Shown in pieces: positions 1 to 10,149 of a DNA stretch of 64,000 nucleotides. Each line of letters begins with the position of its first letter. Position 1 is the first letter of the stretch. The notes beneath the pieces were generated by a model. The model was given only the letters and a program-made list of their open reading frames with translations. It was not told the DNA's origin and did no database searches. Location: assembly GCA_947683425.1 (NCBI GenBank), contig CANTUQ010000017.1, positions 3,038,001-3,102,000 of the forward strand, written 5' to 3'. Both the position numbers and the translations under genes were made by a program. This DNA is from Excoecaria cochinchinensis (Eukaryota > Streptophyta > Magnoliopsida > Malpighiales > Euphorbiaceae).

Positions 1-3000
1 AATACCTGTAAGAAAGTAAAATCAAGGAAAGTGCAATATGGTGATGTAACTGTAGTTATCACTTAAACGCTGGCCAGCATCACAAGAATGTACAAAAAAT
101 TTGAAACACAATTTCCACAATGTGTTTATTGAACAAGTAAGAAAACAAAATCAGCATAAAGTGAGTAGATGGTAAGGGAGAGAGAACCTTCAAGTGTTGA
201 AAATGCTCTTCGAACAAATGTAAAGTTTGATGGAAACCGAAAAGGTTGATCCAGAGCTATTGCAAATAAATCCTAAACAAAGAACGAGGAGTTAACAAAC
301 ATTTCTGGTTTATCAATCATAAGTCACGAAAGGATCATATCAATTGATCAGGGGCTAAAGGGATCATATAATTCTTCCCATAGATAATACAGAATTACAT
401 GAAACTAAACAAATTTGTACGATATATCAAACATATATAAAGTAGACATTGATGATTTCTAAAATTGAAACTGATTTCTAGTTGAAACTGATTTCTAAAA
501 TTGATGGTTACTCATTTTCTTCCCCAAATTGGTTCACTTTAGCCATTTTCTGAATGACACAACTGGAATCACAATACTGTTTTAGGAAAGTACGGAGATG
601 AGGAAAATGGGAGAACATCTGATAATGAGGTGTCATTTCTTTTATTTTAATGCACAAATCTCCAGCTAGGGAAAAGCAATGTTCCTTTCTCCATAGCCCA
701 ACAAGACTAAATAGCAAAAGATTTTTTTTTTATTTATTTTTCCTATCTAATGTAGAATAAAATTTAAAGTACTCCTGTGTATGAGGTAAACCAATAATTT
801 TCCTTCATTTCCGATTCAGTTCACTATCCAAACATAGAGTAATGCACCATGAACATGACTGTAATATCAGTAGCATTTTCATGCAGGTACTCATTTATTC
901 TTTAGGTTTCCTTACCTCACTAATTGCAGCAAAAGTCTGCTGCTGATCAGGTGTCTGGCTCAATAAATTATCCAAGAAAAACTGCACGGACCTCCTCACC
1001 TGGTAAAATGGCAAACGTAAAGTTCTTGCATCATTGGTTTTACCAATTATTTAAAAGTTCATTAACAGGTAACTAAGTAATCATTTTCTTAATTGTACAT
1101 ATTCTGGTATCGAGCATACTGATGACAAATCTCCAGTGGGTTGAAGTGCTCCAAGATCTATGAGGCTTTGCATAACCTGCCAGGCAGATGCCTGATAATT
1201 AGATCAATCAAGTAAATAAAAAAAATTATTGATAAAGCTTTTCTAATAACTCTAACTGTGGGCAAGAGACAAAGAAATGAGGTTACAGTTCTTAAGAAAG
1301 AAAAGAAAAACTGATTGCGAATTAATTGATTAAACTGTATGAAGTTACATTTCTTAAGAAAGAAAAGAAAAAAGCGACTGGGGAATTAGATTCATTAAAA
1401 TGGAGAATTGGGGTGGTCAACCCCAACCCTGCAAAAATAAGGCAGAATAGCAATGACTCCAGCTTCCACAAATTTGAGCTAGTGTTGATGTGCCAAAAAA
1501 ATTGTAGCATTTGGATTTAGAGAAAACTAAGTGCAAGGAGTTGTCCTCTGGTTTCAAGAAAAGAATAAATGGAATGGATAACCTCCATACGAAATTAAGA
1601 CAGAAACCAGAGCTAACAGAACTATGCAAATGTTAAAGATCACTGTGTAATTCTGATATTAGCATCTTTCTCAAGTTCTCTCTTACTATTTTTCAATAGG
1701 TTCAAAGTTACTGCTGATACTAGCCAGTTTGTGTGATGAAAATCTATGAATACAGTTCTACCTCCTATACTTTGCTTTTGCTGATTCCTTCCACTCTGAT
1801 GTCTTATGACTTGTAACTGGTAGTTTTGTGAACCAATGAAATCACTCATCAAAATAAAATAAGAGAGAGAGAATGAATCTTTTAAACACATCTCCCATCA
1901 TATTCTGCCACTGTGTTTCGGATCAAGTATGTCACATATGCATACTTTAGACCATTCTATTATTGACTGTGTGCTTTAAAATTTTACATCGCTTTGCAAA
2001 TAGAATGTGTCAATAATCCTATCATTTAACATAAAGTCAGAAAAATTCCACAAATAGCCTAGAACAGTATCAGGAGATGGGAACGAACCTTTTTTGCATC
2101 TTTCTCATAAATTGCATAGAAGAGTTCGAGCAATCTCTCACGAGTAAAAGACTTGATGTCTCCCATCATGCTAAAGTCATAATAGATTAGTGCTTCATCC
2201 ACATCAATAGCAAGATTTCCAGGATGAGGGTCCGCATGAAAGAAACCAGTTTTCATAATCGAAAGTTTTTCATGAATTTAGCAGAAGTCAAATGGTGATC
2301 CAAAGAAAGCAGCAGACATTGAAAATCACTGTTTACAAAGTAGCTTGCATATTTGCTGTATACCTGAATCAAGTATGCCTCAATTGCTCGTGATGAAATT
2401 TGAGAACGGTTATATCCTCGCGAATCTAGGACATTTAACTGATTTATCTTAACACCTGCATACAAGTTAACAATGTAATGCCAAATGTTGTGATTGCCAA
2501 AATGCTGCTGCATCTCTTAAAATAAAGCAGATACAAACTTTACTCTGATGTATATTATAAGGAGAAGCATGTACAAGTTAAACAGATACATTAGTTTAGG
2601 CAGAAACCTGGTACACACTCTAGTGTCAGCACTTTTGTGGCAGTATAATCCCAAAATACCAGCTTCAAGGGAAAAAATTGATTTTAGAGTAATAACATGC
2701 GCAATACAAATTCTAATCAATTAAATTTCATGATTGCACAAAAGGAGGTGCTAGGGAAAAAAATTTAATGAGAAAAAGCTAGAAGCAAGAAACATATAGG
2801 TACTCGAACCCACTTTATATTCCGAAAATCTCGGCGAAATCTATCAGCATTTTTTCCTTCGTTTATGTAATCAATCTCTTGATACAAAATCCTAAAACCA
2901 AGACGAAGACCAAAATGAATAGAGTAAAATACAAGTTCAAATACCAAAATGAATAGAGTAAAAAATGCTGCTTCACCATAATGTATTAAATTAACTTAAA

Positions 3001-4276
3001 AACTTAGTATGTAATAGCACATATCTATATAAAATGGAGACCAACATAAATGTCAAGTTTTAACATAAACATGAAAAATATCAGGCACAATTGCAAGGGG
3101 GCATAGGTGGCTGCCACCAGTTGCTTTATGGTAAATGTTCCATAATTATGATCCCCAAAATCTAATATAACAAAAAACAGCTACTTGTGACTTACTTGGC
3201 ACATTCTTCATATATGCCAATCCAATCTCTAGATGGACCACCAAAGGTTTCACTGCTCTGAAGATATTCTGCAATTAGCTTCAAATTACATACAATTTTG
3301 ACAGGAAAGCTTACACTCCATGAAAATAAAAGTTCAATTAAATGTGGGTGATTGAGCATGTACAAAAAAAAAAGTGTGGCATATAGTGCTTTATAAGAAA
3401 TCAAAATTAGCTCAATAATGAATAAGAGTTAAAACATAGAGTGCCTCATAGATATCATATTTTGCTTGACAATGCATAAATTTTGAATTATGTAAATAGA
3501 TTGATACCACATCCACATATTAGAAGCAAAATGATTCGAGCAACATAATCACTAATGCAACTAACACCATTAACCAGAAGTTTGAAATTCCGGGAAATAG
3601 TGAGTGAACACTAATTGTAGCTTTGAGACAGCAATAATAAAAGACGGAAAAAAAAGAGGGGAAAAAATTGAAATTTGATATGTTGCGTATCAGCAAGTAC
3701 TGGATCAGCAAAGTCAAAATGTTAAAAATCATATAATACTCACGCAAATCAATGTCAAATAGCCTCTTGAGACCAGGCCTCTGAACTTTCACAACTACTG
3801 TCTCTCCGTTATGTAGAACAGCCCGATGCACCTAAAGACAGAATATGGATTCATTCAATAGAAGTGACTTACATTTAATAAAGAAAGTCAGTGAAAAGAA
3901 GAAAAGCATCAACAGTCTAAATTTAGTACAAGGAACCATTAGGGTCTCCATTGTCTCCTTTTAATTTAACTACAGACACTTCTATTTCCAACTTGTACAC
4001 TTCTCAGATTTTCTTTCAAGAAAATTCTTGTTAGCAGGTTTTTGATAGAGGAACCCGAATATCATAGTCTTATCTTATTCTTTTTCAAGCTCAAGGGTAG
4101 AAATAACATTAGGAAACTTTTGATGGTGGATTCAAATTTTTCTACTAAAAGTGTAGCACTAAAAATAAATCAAACACCTGACCAAGACTAGCTGCAGCAA
4201 TTGGTTGGTCCTCAAACTCGTTGAACAGCATATCAATAGGAGCTCCAAGTTCATGCTTAATGAGGGTTCTTGCTTT
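1..4276 (-). pseudogene. Plastid ABC1-type atypical kinase (ABC1K7/ABC1K8-like), 5'-truncated, splice sites decayed
   Basis: Eleven exon blocks on the minus strand match the ABC1/ADCK kinase family, in order: 4276-4178, 3831-3744, 3289-3196, 2891-2798, 2662-2608, 2455-2364, 2259-2089, 1176-1120, 999-916, 272-188 and 5-1 (running off the left edge). Visible motifs are the alanine-rich loop PIAAASLGQ, the VVVKVQRPG lysine, EIDYINEGKNADRF, and HADPHPGN. All blocks join in phase with no stop or frameshift. Damage is visible, however. The acceptors before 3289 and 2259 lack AG, the donor after 2798 reads ATATGT instead of GTATGT, and the DFG-like motif reads DFS. The N-terminal KxGQ region and transit peptide are missing, because homology ends near 4276 next to CACTA-like sequence. 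Plant proteins with these motifs act in plastids on lipid, prenylquinone or iron homeostasis. The assignment to the K7/K8 branch is from memory of motif wording and is moderately sure. It could still be a functional gene with alternative splicing. Confidence 0.72.
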
Positions 4277-4760
4277 TTATGGCGAGAAAGCATGGACTCT
4301 ATCCTGGATCACATAATTAGGAAACTCAAGGCGTCGGGGTTGCTTTTCCGGTGGTCACACGTCATGACTGCCCTTCATTTCGCCGGAATCGATATCGAAG
4401 ATCTCGGTTATTCCCAATGCTGATATGCTCGTCGCCGGCGATTGAGGACCACCCATGAGTACCAAAAGATTCGCCTGCCCTCCAGGAGTCCCATCATGCA
4501 ATTTGTGTCGTCCTTCACCGCCGGAGCTGGCCGAAAAATGCAGAAGAAGTTCGCCGTTTTCCTCCCGCTCTCCTGGAACGGCGACGTCGCGATGGGGAAT
4601 AAGATGCCGAGATTGGCGTTGCGAGGAGCCGGTTGCTCACCGTCGACCGTCGCCAGCCTCCTTGCCCCTTCTGCCGTGCTCCGCCGTCTCTCTCTCTCCC
4701 TCTCTCTCTCTCTTTCTCTTCCTCGGTCTCTTTCCCGTTCTGCCTCCCTTCCATGACTTT
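4277..4760. other. GC-rich insert of unknown origin inside the CACTA fragment
   Basis: Base composition shifts abruptly to GC-rich between about 4310 and 4720, ending in a CT-rich microsatellite-like run at 4686-4737. Short ORFs exist on both strands (for example 4205-4423 and 4455-4811 on plus, 4515-4754 on minus), but I recognise no domain in any of them. The composition and position fit a captured host-gene fragment, which is common in non-autonomous CACTA elements. This is inference only. Confidence 0.4.
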
Positions 4761-4814
4761 CCCTCTCTTTTTTTTCTACTTCTCATAATTCCCACTAATT
4801 CACACCATTAACCA

Positions 4815-5050
4815 CCGGATTTTTATTGTTTTAACGGCTGGATTTAATCCCTTTACTGTATAATAATAAAATTTAAGAACTAACGACCGGATTAATTTCC
4901 CTTCGTTATTTGTATATTTTAACGACCAAATTTTTATTACTTTAACGGCTGCATTTAATCCCCTCATTATATAACAATAAAATTTAAGAACTAACGACCG
5001 GATTAATTTCTCTTCGTTATTTGTATATTTTAACGACCGAATTTTTATCC
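4815..5050 (+). repeat. Subterminal tandem duplication (~111 bp unit) of the CACTA end
   Basis: Two copies of a roughly 111 bp unit run in tandem. The landmark TAACGGCT occurs at 4832 and again at 4943, each followed by TTTAATCCC and then ACTAACGACCGGATTAATTT. Several copies of AACGACC lie in both orientations. Such subterminal repeats bind transposase in characterised CACTA elements. Confidence 0.7.
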
Positions 5051-5080
5051 CTTCATTAAATTTTGGTCGTTAAAAGTCAA

Positions 5081-5093
5081 TTTTCTTGTAGTG
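5081..5093 (+). repeat. CACTA terminal inverted repeat (right end)
   Basis: TTTTCTTGTAGTG marks the element boundary. The next bases resume a Ty3 RT reading frame (LDRFVVVFIDD). The expected 3 bp target duplication would be TCT, but the partner copy is not in the window. Confidence 0.75.
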
Positions 5094-6281
5094 TCTTGAC
5101 CGATTTGTAGTGGTCTTCATAGATGATATTTTGGTTTTCTCGAAGGATGAGAGTGAGCACGAGGAGCATCTTCGGTTGGTATTGCAAGTATTGAGGGAAC
5201 ATTAGTCATTTGCAAAGCTTAGTAAGTGTGATTTCTGGCTTCGGGAAGTGTCTTCTTGGGGCATATTATTTCGGCTCAGGGTATCCAAGTTGATCCGTCT
5301 AAGATAGAGGTGATTATTGATTGGAAAGCGCCTAAAAATGTTCCGAAAGTGAGAAGCTTTCTTGGGTTAGCAGGCTACTACTGTCGATTTGTGAAGGGTT
5401 TCTCAGTTATTGCTGCTCCTATGTCGAGGTTGTTGAGGAAAGGAGTTAGGTTTGAGTGGTCGAATAAGTGTCAGGTTTGCTTTGAGAAGTTAAAGAGGTT
5501 ACTAGTCGAAGCTCCTGTACTTACTCAACCCATTACGGGTAAAGAGTTTATAATGTACAGCGATGCTTCAGGTGTTGGACTTGGATGCGTGTTAATGCAA
5601 GAGGGGAAAGTTGTGGCTTATGCTTCCTATCAATTGAAGCCACATGAGAGGAATTATCCGACACATGATTTGGAATTAGTGGTTGTGATCTTTGCTTTGA
5701 AGATTTGGCAGCATTATCTGTATGGGGAGAAGTGTAGGATCTTTACGGATCATAAGAGTCTGAAGTACCTCCTCACGCAGAAGGAGTTAAACATGCGGCA
5801 GCGCCGTTGTTTAGAGTTGTTCAAGGACTACGACTACATTTTGGATTACCATCCGGGTAAGGCTAATGTAGTTGCAGACGCTCTGAGTAGGAAGTCAGTT
5901 TCGGCTTTATGTTTTAGGCAGTTTAAATGGAGATTTGATTCAGATGGGGCTTTGGTTGCCCAATTGAGAGTGAAGCCTACCTTGAGACAGTTGATAGTGG
6001 ATGCTCAGAAAGATGATTTGAGATTGCAATGGGTTTTGCAAGAGGTCCGATCTGGTAAACGGTCAGAATTCTCAACTTTAGATCGGGTGCTTATGTAAAG
6101 GAATTGTTTGTGTGTGCCCGAGAATGATAAGTTAAGGAAATAGCTTTTGAGTGAGGCACACACTATGGTTTTCACTATGCATCCTGGAGGTGAGAAGATG
6201 TATCGGGACATGAAGCAGTTTTATTGGTCGTCCGGCATGAAGAGAGACATTGTGGATTTTGTGGCAAAGTGTTTGGCCTGT
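5094..6281 (+). pseudogene. Element A pol: RT palm end, RNase H and integrase zinc-binding region, broken
   Basis: The frame opens inside RT (FIDDILVFSKDESEHEEH), gives the RT connection (RSFLGLAGYY), RNase H (SDASGVGLGCVL with the first catalytic Asp, TDHKSLKYL), and the start of the integrase HHCC domain (HPGGEKMYRDMKQFYW). Breaks compared with element B are a nonsense codon near 5203 (CAG to TAG), a one-base loss near 5250 in the VSFLGH motif, and stops near 6096 and 6141. The frame is finally cut at 6281 by insertion of solo LTR D within the Cys-x2-Cys of integrase. Confidence 0.88.
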
Positions 6282-6649
6282 TGTAGACACCGGGTCCTGA
6301 GTCAGCCTAGATCGGAGTTACCCAATGATGAAAAATTGCCTTCTCAGGCAAAAAGATTAAAAATGATGATTTTCTTGTCAAATTTGCATTTTAAAATAAA
6401 AATAGAAAATAATAAAAATATTAAAAAAAATAATAAAAAAATAAATAAAAAATAAATAAAATAAATAAAATAAAAAATAATAAAAAAATAATAAAAAATA
6501 AAATAATTTAGAAATTAGTTTTTGAGAATAAATTTAGTATTTTTTTTAGTCATATTTAAAAATTTAAAAAAAAAAAGAAAGAAAAAAGAAGAAAAAAAAA
6601 AGAAAAAAAAAAGGAAAAGAGAGGGTGTGCTTTTGGATGGAGAGTGTGC

Positions 6650-6745
6650 TTTCAAAAGCACGGCTGTGCTTTTGAAAGCACGGCTGTGCTTTTGCACAGT
6701 GTGCATTACGTGCACTGCGCGCAAAAGCACAGCTGTGCTTTCATC
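6650..6745 (+). repeat. Palindrome cluster AAAGCACRGCTGTGCTTT in solo LTR D
   Basis: Three copies of an 18-20 bp palindrome centred on GCTGTGC/GCACAGC (CAGCTG core in the last copy) lie within 100 bp, interspersed with a further dyad around GTGCATTACGTGCAC. All can form hairpins or present symmetric binding sites. They lie in the 5' part of the LTR, where U3 would be expected. Confidence 0.75.
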
Positions 6746-7733
6746 GCAGTCGCCCAAAATCACCGAAATTGACATTTTTTCACCCAAAAATCTTGTGTTT
6801 TCAATTTCTTTGACTTTTTTGAAGATTTTTCCGGGATTTGGTTGATTTTTGTTCCTTTTTCACACTTAAATTAAGGAAAATTTAATAAAAATAATTTTAT
6901 TTCTTAATTAATTAATTGTTTTTTTAGTTTTTTTGGTAATAAAAAGAAAGAGATGAGGGAAATTAAGGGGTTGGCCATTTTTCTCTCTAGAAAGGATTTT
7001 TAATTTTGCTGGTTTTCCTCATCTTCTCACTTCCTCTCTCTAAAAATTCTCTCTACATCATTTGAGTTTTCTTCATCAAAAAATAAAATCTTCAAAGCCA
7101 AAAAAATTCAATTTTCAAGCTAAAATCGGTCTTGAAGCAAAGAAATCAATTCTTTGTTCTTGAGTTTGGTTTTTCTATCAATTACAATTTCTTGAGACAA
7201 AGAAAATAATTCTTTGTTCTTGGAAATTAATTTTGTTTTCATCAATTTCTTCTCTTTAATTTTAATTAACAATTGTTCTTGAGACAAAGAAAATCAATTC
7301 TTTGTTCTTGGGAATCAATTTAATTTTTCTTCAATTATTTTTCAAGAAATTTTTCTTTTAAATCAAAATCTCAAACTTTATCATTTCAAATCCATATTTT
7401 GCAAATCAAAACAAGGAAAATCCATCATATTTTTTCCATCAAATCCGAAATCTGAGGGTAAACATTCTAGACTCGATCTCTTGATTTAATTTTTATTTTT
7501 ATCATTTTTGCTAATATTTAAATTAGTAAACATGTAGATCTACATATTTGTTGTTGATTTATTTATTTTATGTCATTTTAGATGTAGATCTAACTTTTAA
7601 TATTGTTTTTAGATGTAGATCTAACTTTTAATTTCGTTGTTTGTTCCCATTTTCTTTTAATTGTTCATCCTTATTATCATTATTGTCATTGTTCATCATT
7701 ATTTTCATTGTTATTATATATTATTGTTGTTCC

Positions 7734-7734
<1 letters not shown>

Positions 7735-7797
<63 letters not shown>
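7735..7797 (+). repeat. ATT/TTA trinucleotide microsatellite
   Basis: About 20 uninterrupted copies of the trinucleotide, continuing into imperfect TTA/ATC-rich sequence to about 7970. It sits about 1.45 kb from the start of LTR D. A similar array occurs at about 1.49 kb in the related LTR J. Confidence 0.95.
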
Positions 7798-8954
7798 TAC
7801 CTATTTACTTATTTTTTGTTATTATCATCATTATATATATCGTTAGTATATTGTTATTAGTGTTATTTATTGTTACTATCATCGTTTATCGTTATTATTA
7901 TCGTTATTATTGTTATTATTATTTTTTTTGTTGTTGTTATTGTTATTATTATTACTTTATGTTTTAAATAGTTATCTATTAATTTGTTAATTTATTTTAA
8001 TATGTCATTTAATGTATTTATCACATGATATGCATGTTTCATTTAATTTATGTATTGTTATGAATGTTTAATTGATTTTCTTACTTCGATTACTAACATT
8101 AAGTTTATTTGTGTTTGTTGTTGGTGTTAAATACTTGTGTTCCCCTATTTGAGCACCCGTGCGAATGAAGGAGGAGATCTGAGAAGTTGTTATTTTTCAC
8201 TATATATGTTATTTTTCCTCTATTTATTTTATTGAGTTATTTGGCATGTAATAATTAATTAAACCATTTATTTTATGCACGCTTAATCAAAAATCACACA
8301 AAAATATTTCTATAAATAAAATTGGGTTTTCTAATAAAATGGGACCAATGTCCTAATTTTTCATCCAAAATAAATTGTCACTTTAAAATGATTTTTTTAA
8401 TTATACATGAGAGGACCAACGTCCTCAACATTAATAAATACCCCGTTTTATGTATGATTTATATTTTATTTACAATGGGGGTTGTATGATTTATATTTTA
8501 TTTACAATGGGGGTTGTATTCCGCCTCTAGTTTTGTTGTAATTTAATTTTGTCTTTATTTTAAATTTTATTTACCGCTTTACATATGTGAATGATGTGTG
8601 CTTTAAATTCAATGCATTAATCGCGTGGGATGAAAAATGAAATTTTGTAATTTAAAAACCCATTTATAATTAACCAAGGCACCAATAAGTGTGAAGTTCC
8701 GAACACCATCTCTGGTTTAGACCGATAAGAGGTTAAACTTTCCTAATTTCTTGTAAATTGGGTGGCGACTCCAAAATACCTCAAAAGTGCCTAAAGGTGT
8801 TATGGCGATGAATGGTCCTTTTCAATGTTCTATTGTGAAAGGAGGTGCCGAAAATATCTCATAACACCTAAGATCGGAAAAGACGCGAACCTATCCCTCG
8901 AATCCTAAAAGCGGATTCCCGAAGAGGGCCTTGCTCGTTCCGGCGCGCGTCACA

Positions 8955-10149
8955 CCTGTCAGCCAGTAAAGGCTGAGCACCAAGTTCCTTCAGGATTGCT
9001 CACTCCCTTGCCGTCCCCGAATGGAAATGGGATGATATTGCTATGGATTTCGTGTCGGGTTTGCCGTTGACTCAGAGGAAGAATGACTCAGTTTGGGTGA
9101 TTGTAGATCAGCTTATGAAGTCAGCTCATTTCCTGCCGATTAGAGTGGATTATCCGATGGATAAGTTGGCCAGTATCTATGTGGATGAGGTGATCAGATT
9201 GCATGGAGTGCCGTTGTCTATAGTGTCAGATCGGGATCCAAGGTTCACATTGAAATTTTGGAAAGAGTTACAAAGAGCTTTTGGTACCAAGTTGAACTTC
9301 AGTATAGTGTTCCATCCTCAAACAGATGGTCAGTCAGAAAGGGTCATTCAGATTTTGGAGGATATGTTGTGAGCTTATGCCTTGGAATTTTCTGGCAGTT
9401 GGGATAGATATGTACAGCTTATAGAGTTTACCTACAACAACAGTTATCAGTCGAGTATCGGTATGTCACCGTATGAGGCTTTGTATGGTCGGCCATGTGG
9501 GACTCCAGTTTGTTGGATAGAGTTGACCGACCGTTCCGTTGTTGGGCCAGATTTAGTTAGAGATACTGAGGAGAAGATCAGAGTTGTGCAGCGAAATCTG
9601 AAAGTGGCTAAGGATCGACAGAAGTCCTATGCTAACCCGAAGAGGAAAGATATTCAGTTTGAGGTCAAGGACAAAGTTTTCCTTAAGGTTTCACCTTGGA
9701 GGAAAGTGTTGAGATTTGGTAAGAAAGGCAAGCTTAGTCCAAGGTTTATTGGACCGTATGAGGTGTTAGCTAAGGTTGGTCTGGTAGCCTATAGGTTGGC
9801 TTTACCGATGGAGTTGGCGAAGTTGCACGATTGTTTTCATGTTTCCATACTTCGTCGGTATAGATCAGACCCTTCGCATGTGTTATCGGTTCAAGATATG
9901 CAAGTGCAGTCAAATTATTCTTATGATGAGGAACCGAAGGCCATTTTAGCTCGAGAAGTGAGATAGTTGAGGAATAAGCAAATCCCTTTGGTCAAAGTAT
10001 TATGGCATCGTCATGGAGTTGAGGAAACAACCTGGAAACCAGAGGCAGCGATGAGGGCTGAGTATCCACAACTTTTCAGTTCGATGAGAATTTCGAAGAA
10101 GAAATTCTTATTAGTAGGGGAGAGTTGTAACACCCTATTTGCCCCCTAG
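8955..10149 (+). pseudogene. Element A integrase catalytic core, C-terminal domain and chromodomain, broken
   Basis: After the D insertion the frame resumes with the integrase core. MDFVSGLP carries the first Asp, SDRDPRF the second, and HPQTDGQSERVIQILED the Glu of the DD35E triad. Then follow the GPY-type region (RFIGPYEVL) and FHVSILRRYRSDPSHVL. The C-terminal chromodomain reads IPLVKVLWHRHGVEETTWKPE, which places the element among chromoviruses. Stops at about 9370 (CGA to TGA) and 9964 (CAG to TAG) break the frame. The last ORF runs eight codons into the 3' LTR before its stop at 10147-10149. Confidence 0.9.

Larger units (their letters stand above)
4277..5093 (+). mobile_element. Right-terminal fragment of a CACTA (En/Spm-type) DNA transposon
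   Basis: The segment ends at 5093 with TTTTCTTGTAGTG, the reverse complement of the canonical plant CACTA terminus CACTACAAGAAAA. Immediately after it, mid-codon RT sequence of a Ty3 element begins, so a transposon end sits inside that element. Subterminal repeats rich in TAACGACC precede the terminus, as is usual for CACTA elements. No matching left terminus is visible in the window. Either the element extends left past base 1, which would place the ABC1 kinase exons inside it, or its left part is deleted. No transposase gene is visible. Confidence 0.7.
6282..8954 (+). mobile_element. Solo LTR D (Tat/Ogre-like), 2,673 bp, TSD CCTGT
   Basis: The insert starts TGTAGACACC and ends GCGTCACA, giving TG...CA termini. 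It is flanked by identical CCTGT copies (6277-6281 and 8955-8959), and removing it and one TSD restores a continuous integrase frame. No PBS, coding region or second LTR is present, so it is a solo LTR left by LTR-LTR recombination. It is related to the LTR of element J: both begin TGTARACAC and share GGTGGCGACTCC near the 3' end (about 8760 and 53752). It contains a long A-rich tract (6400-6620), palindromes (6650-6750) and an ATT microsatellite. Confidence 0.92.

Noticed and set aside
2798..2798. AT-AC (U12-type) intron after the fourth kinase exon block
   Set aside because: The donor ATATGTTTC does not fit the U12 consensus ATATCCTT; a mutated GTATGT donor explains it better.
7603..7967. 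Overlapping plus-strand ORFs rich in Tyr, Ile or Leu
   Set aside because: They translate an ATT/TTA microsatellite in three frames inside solo LTR D; no gene.
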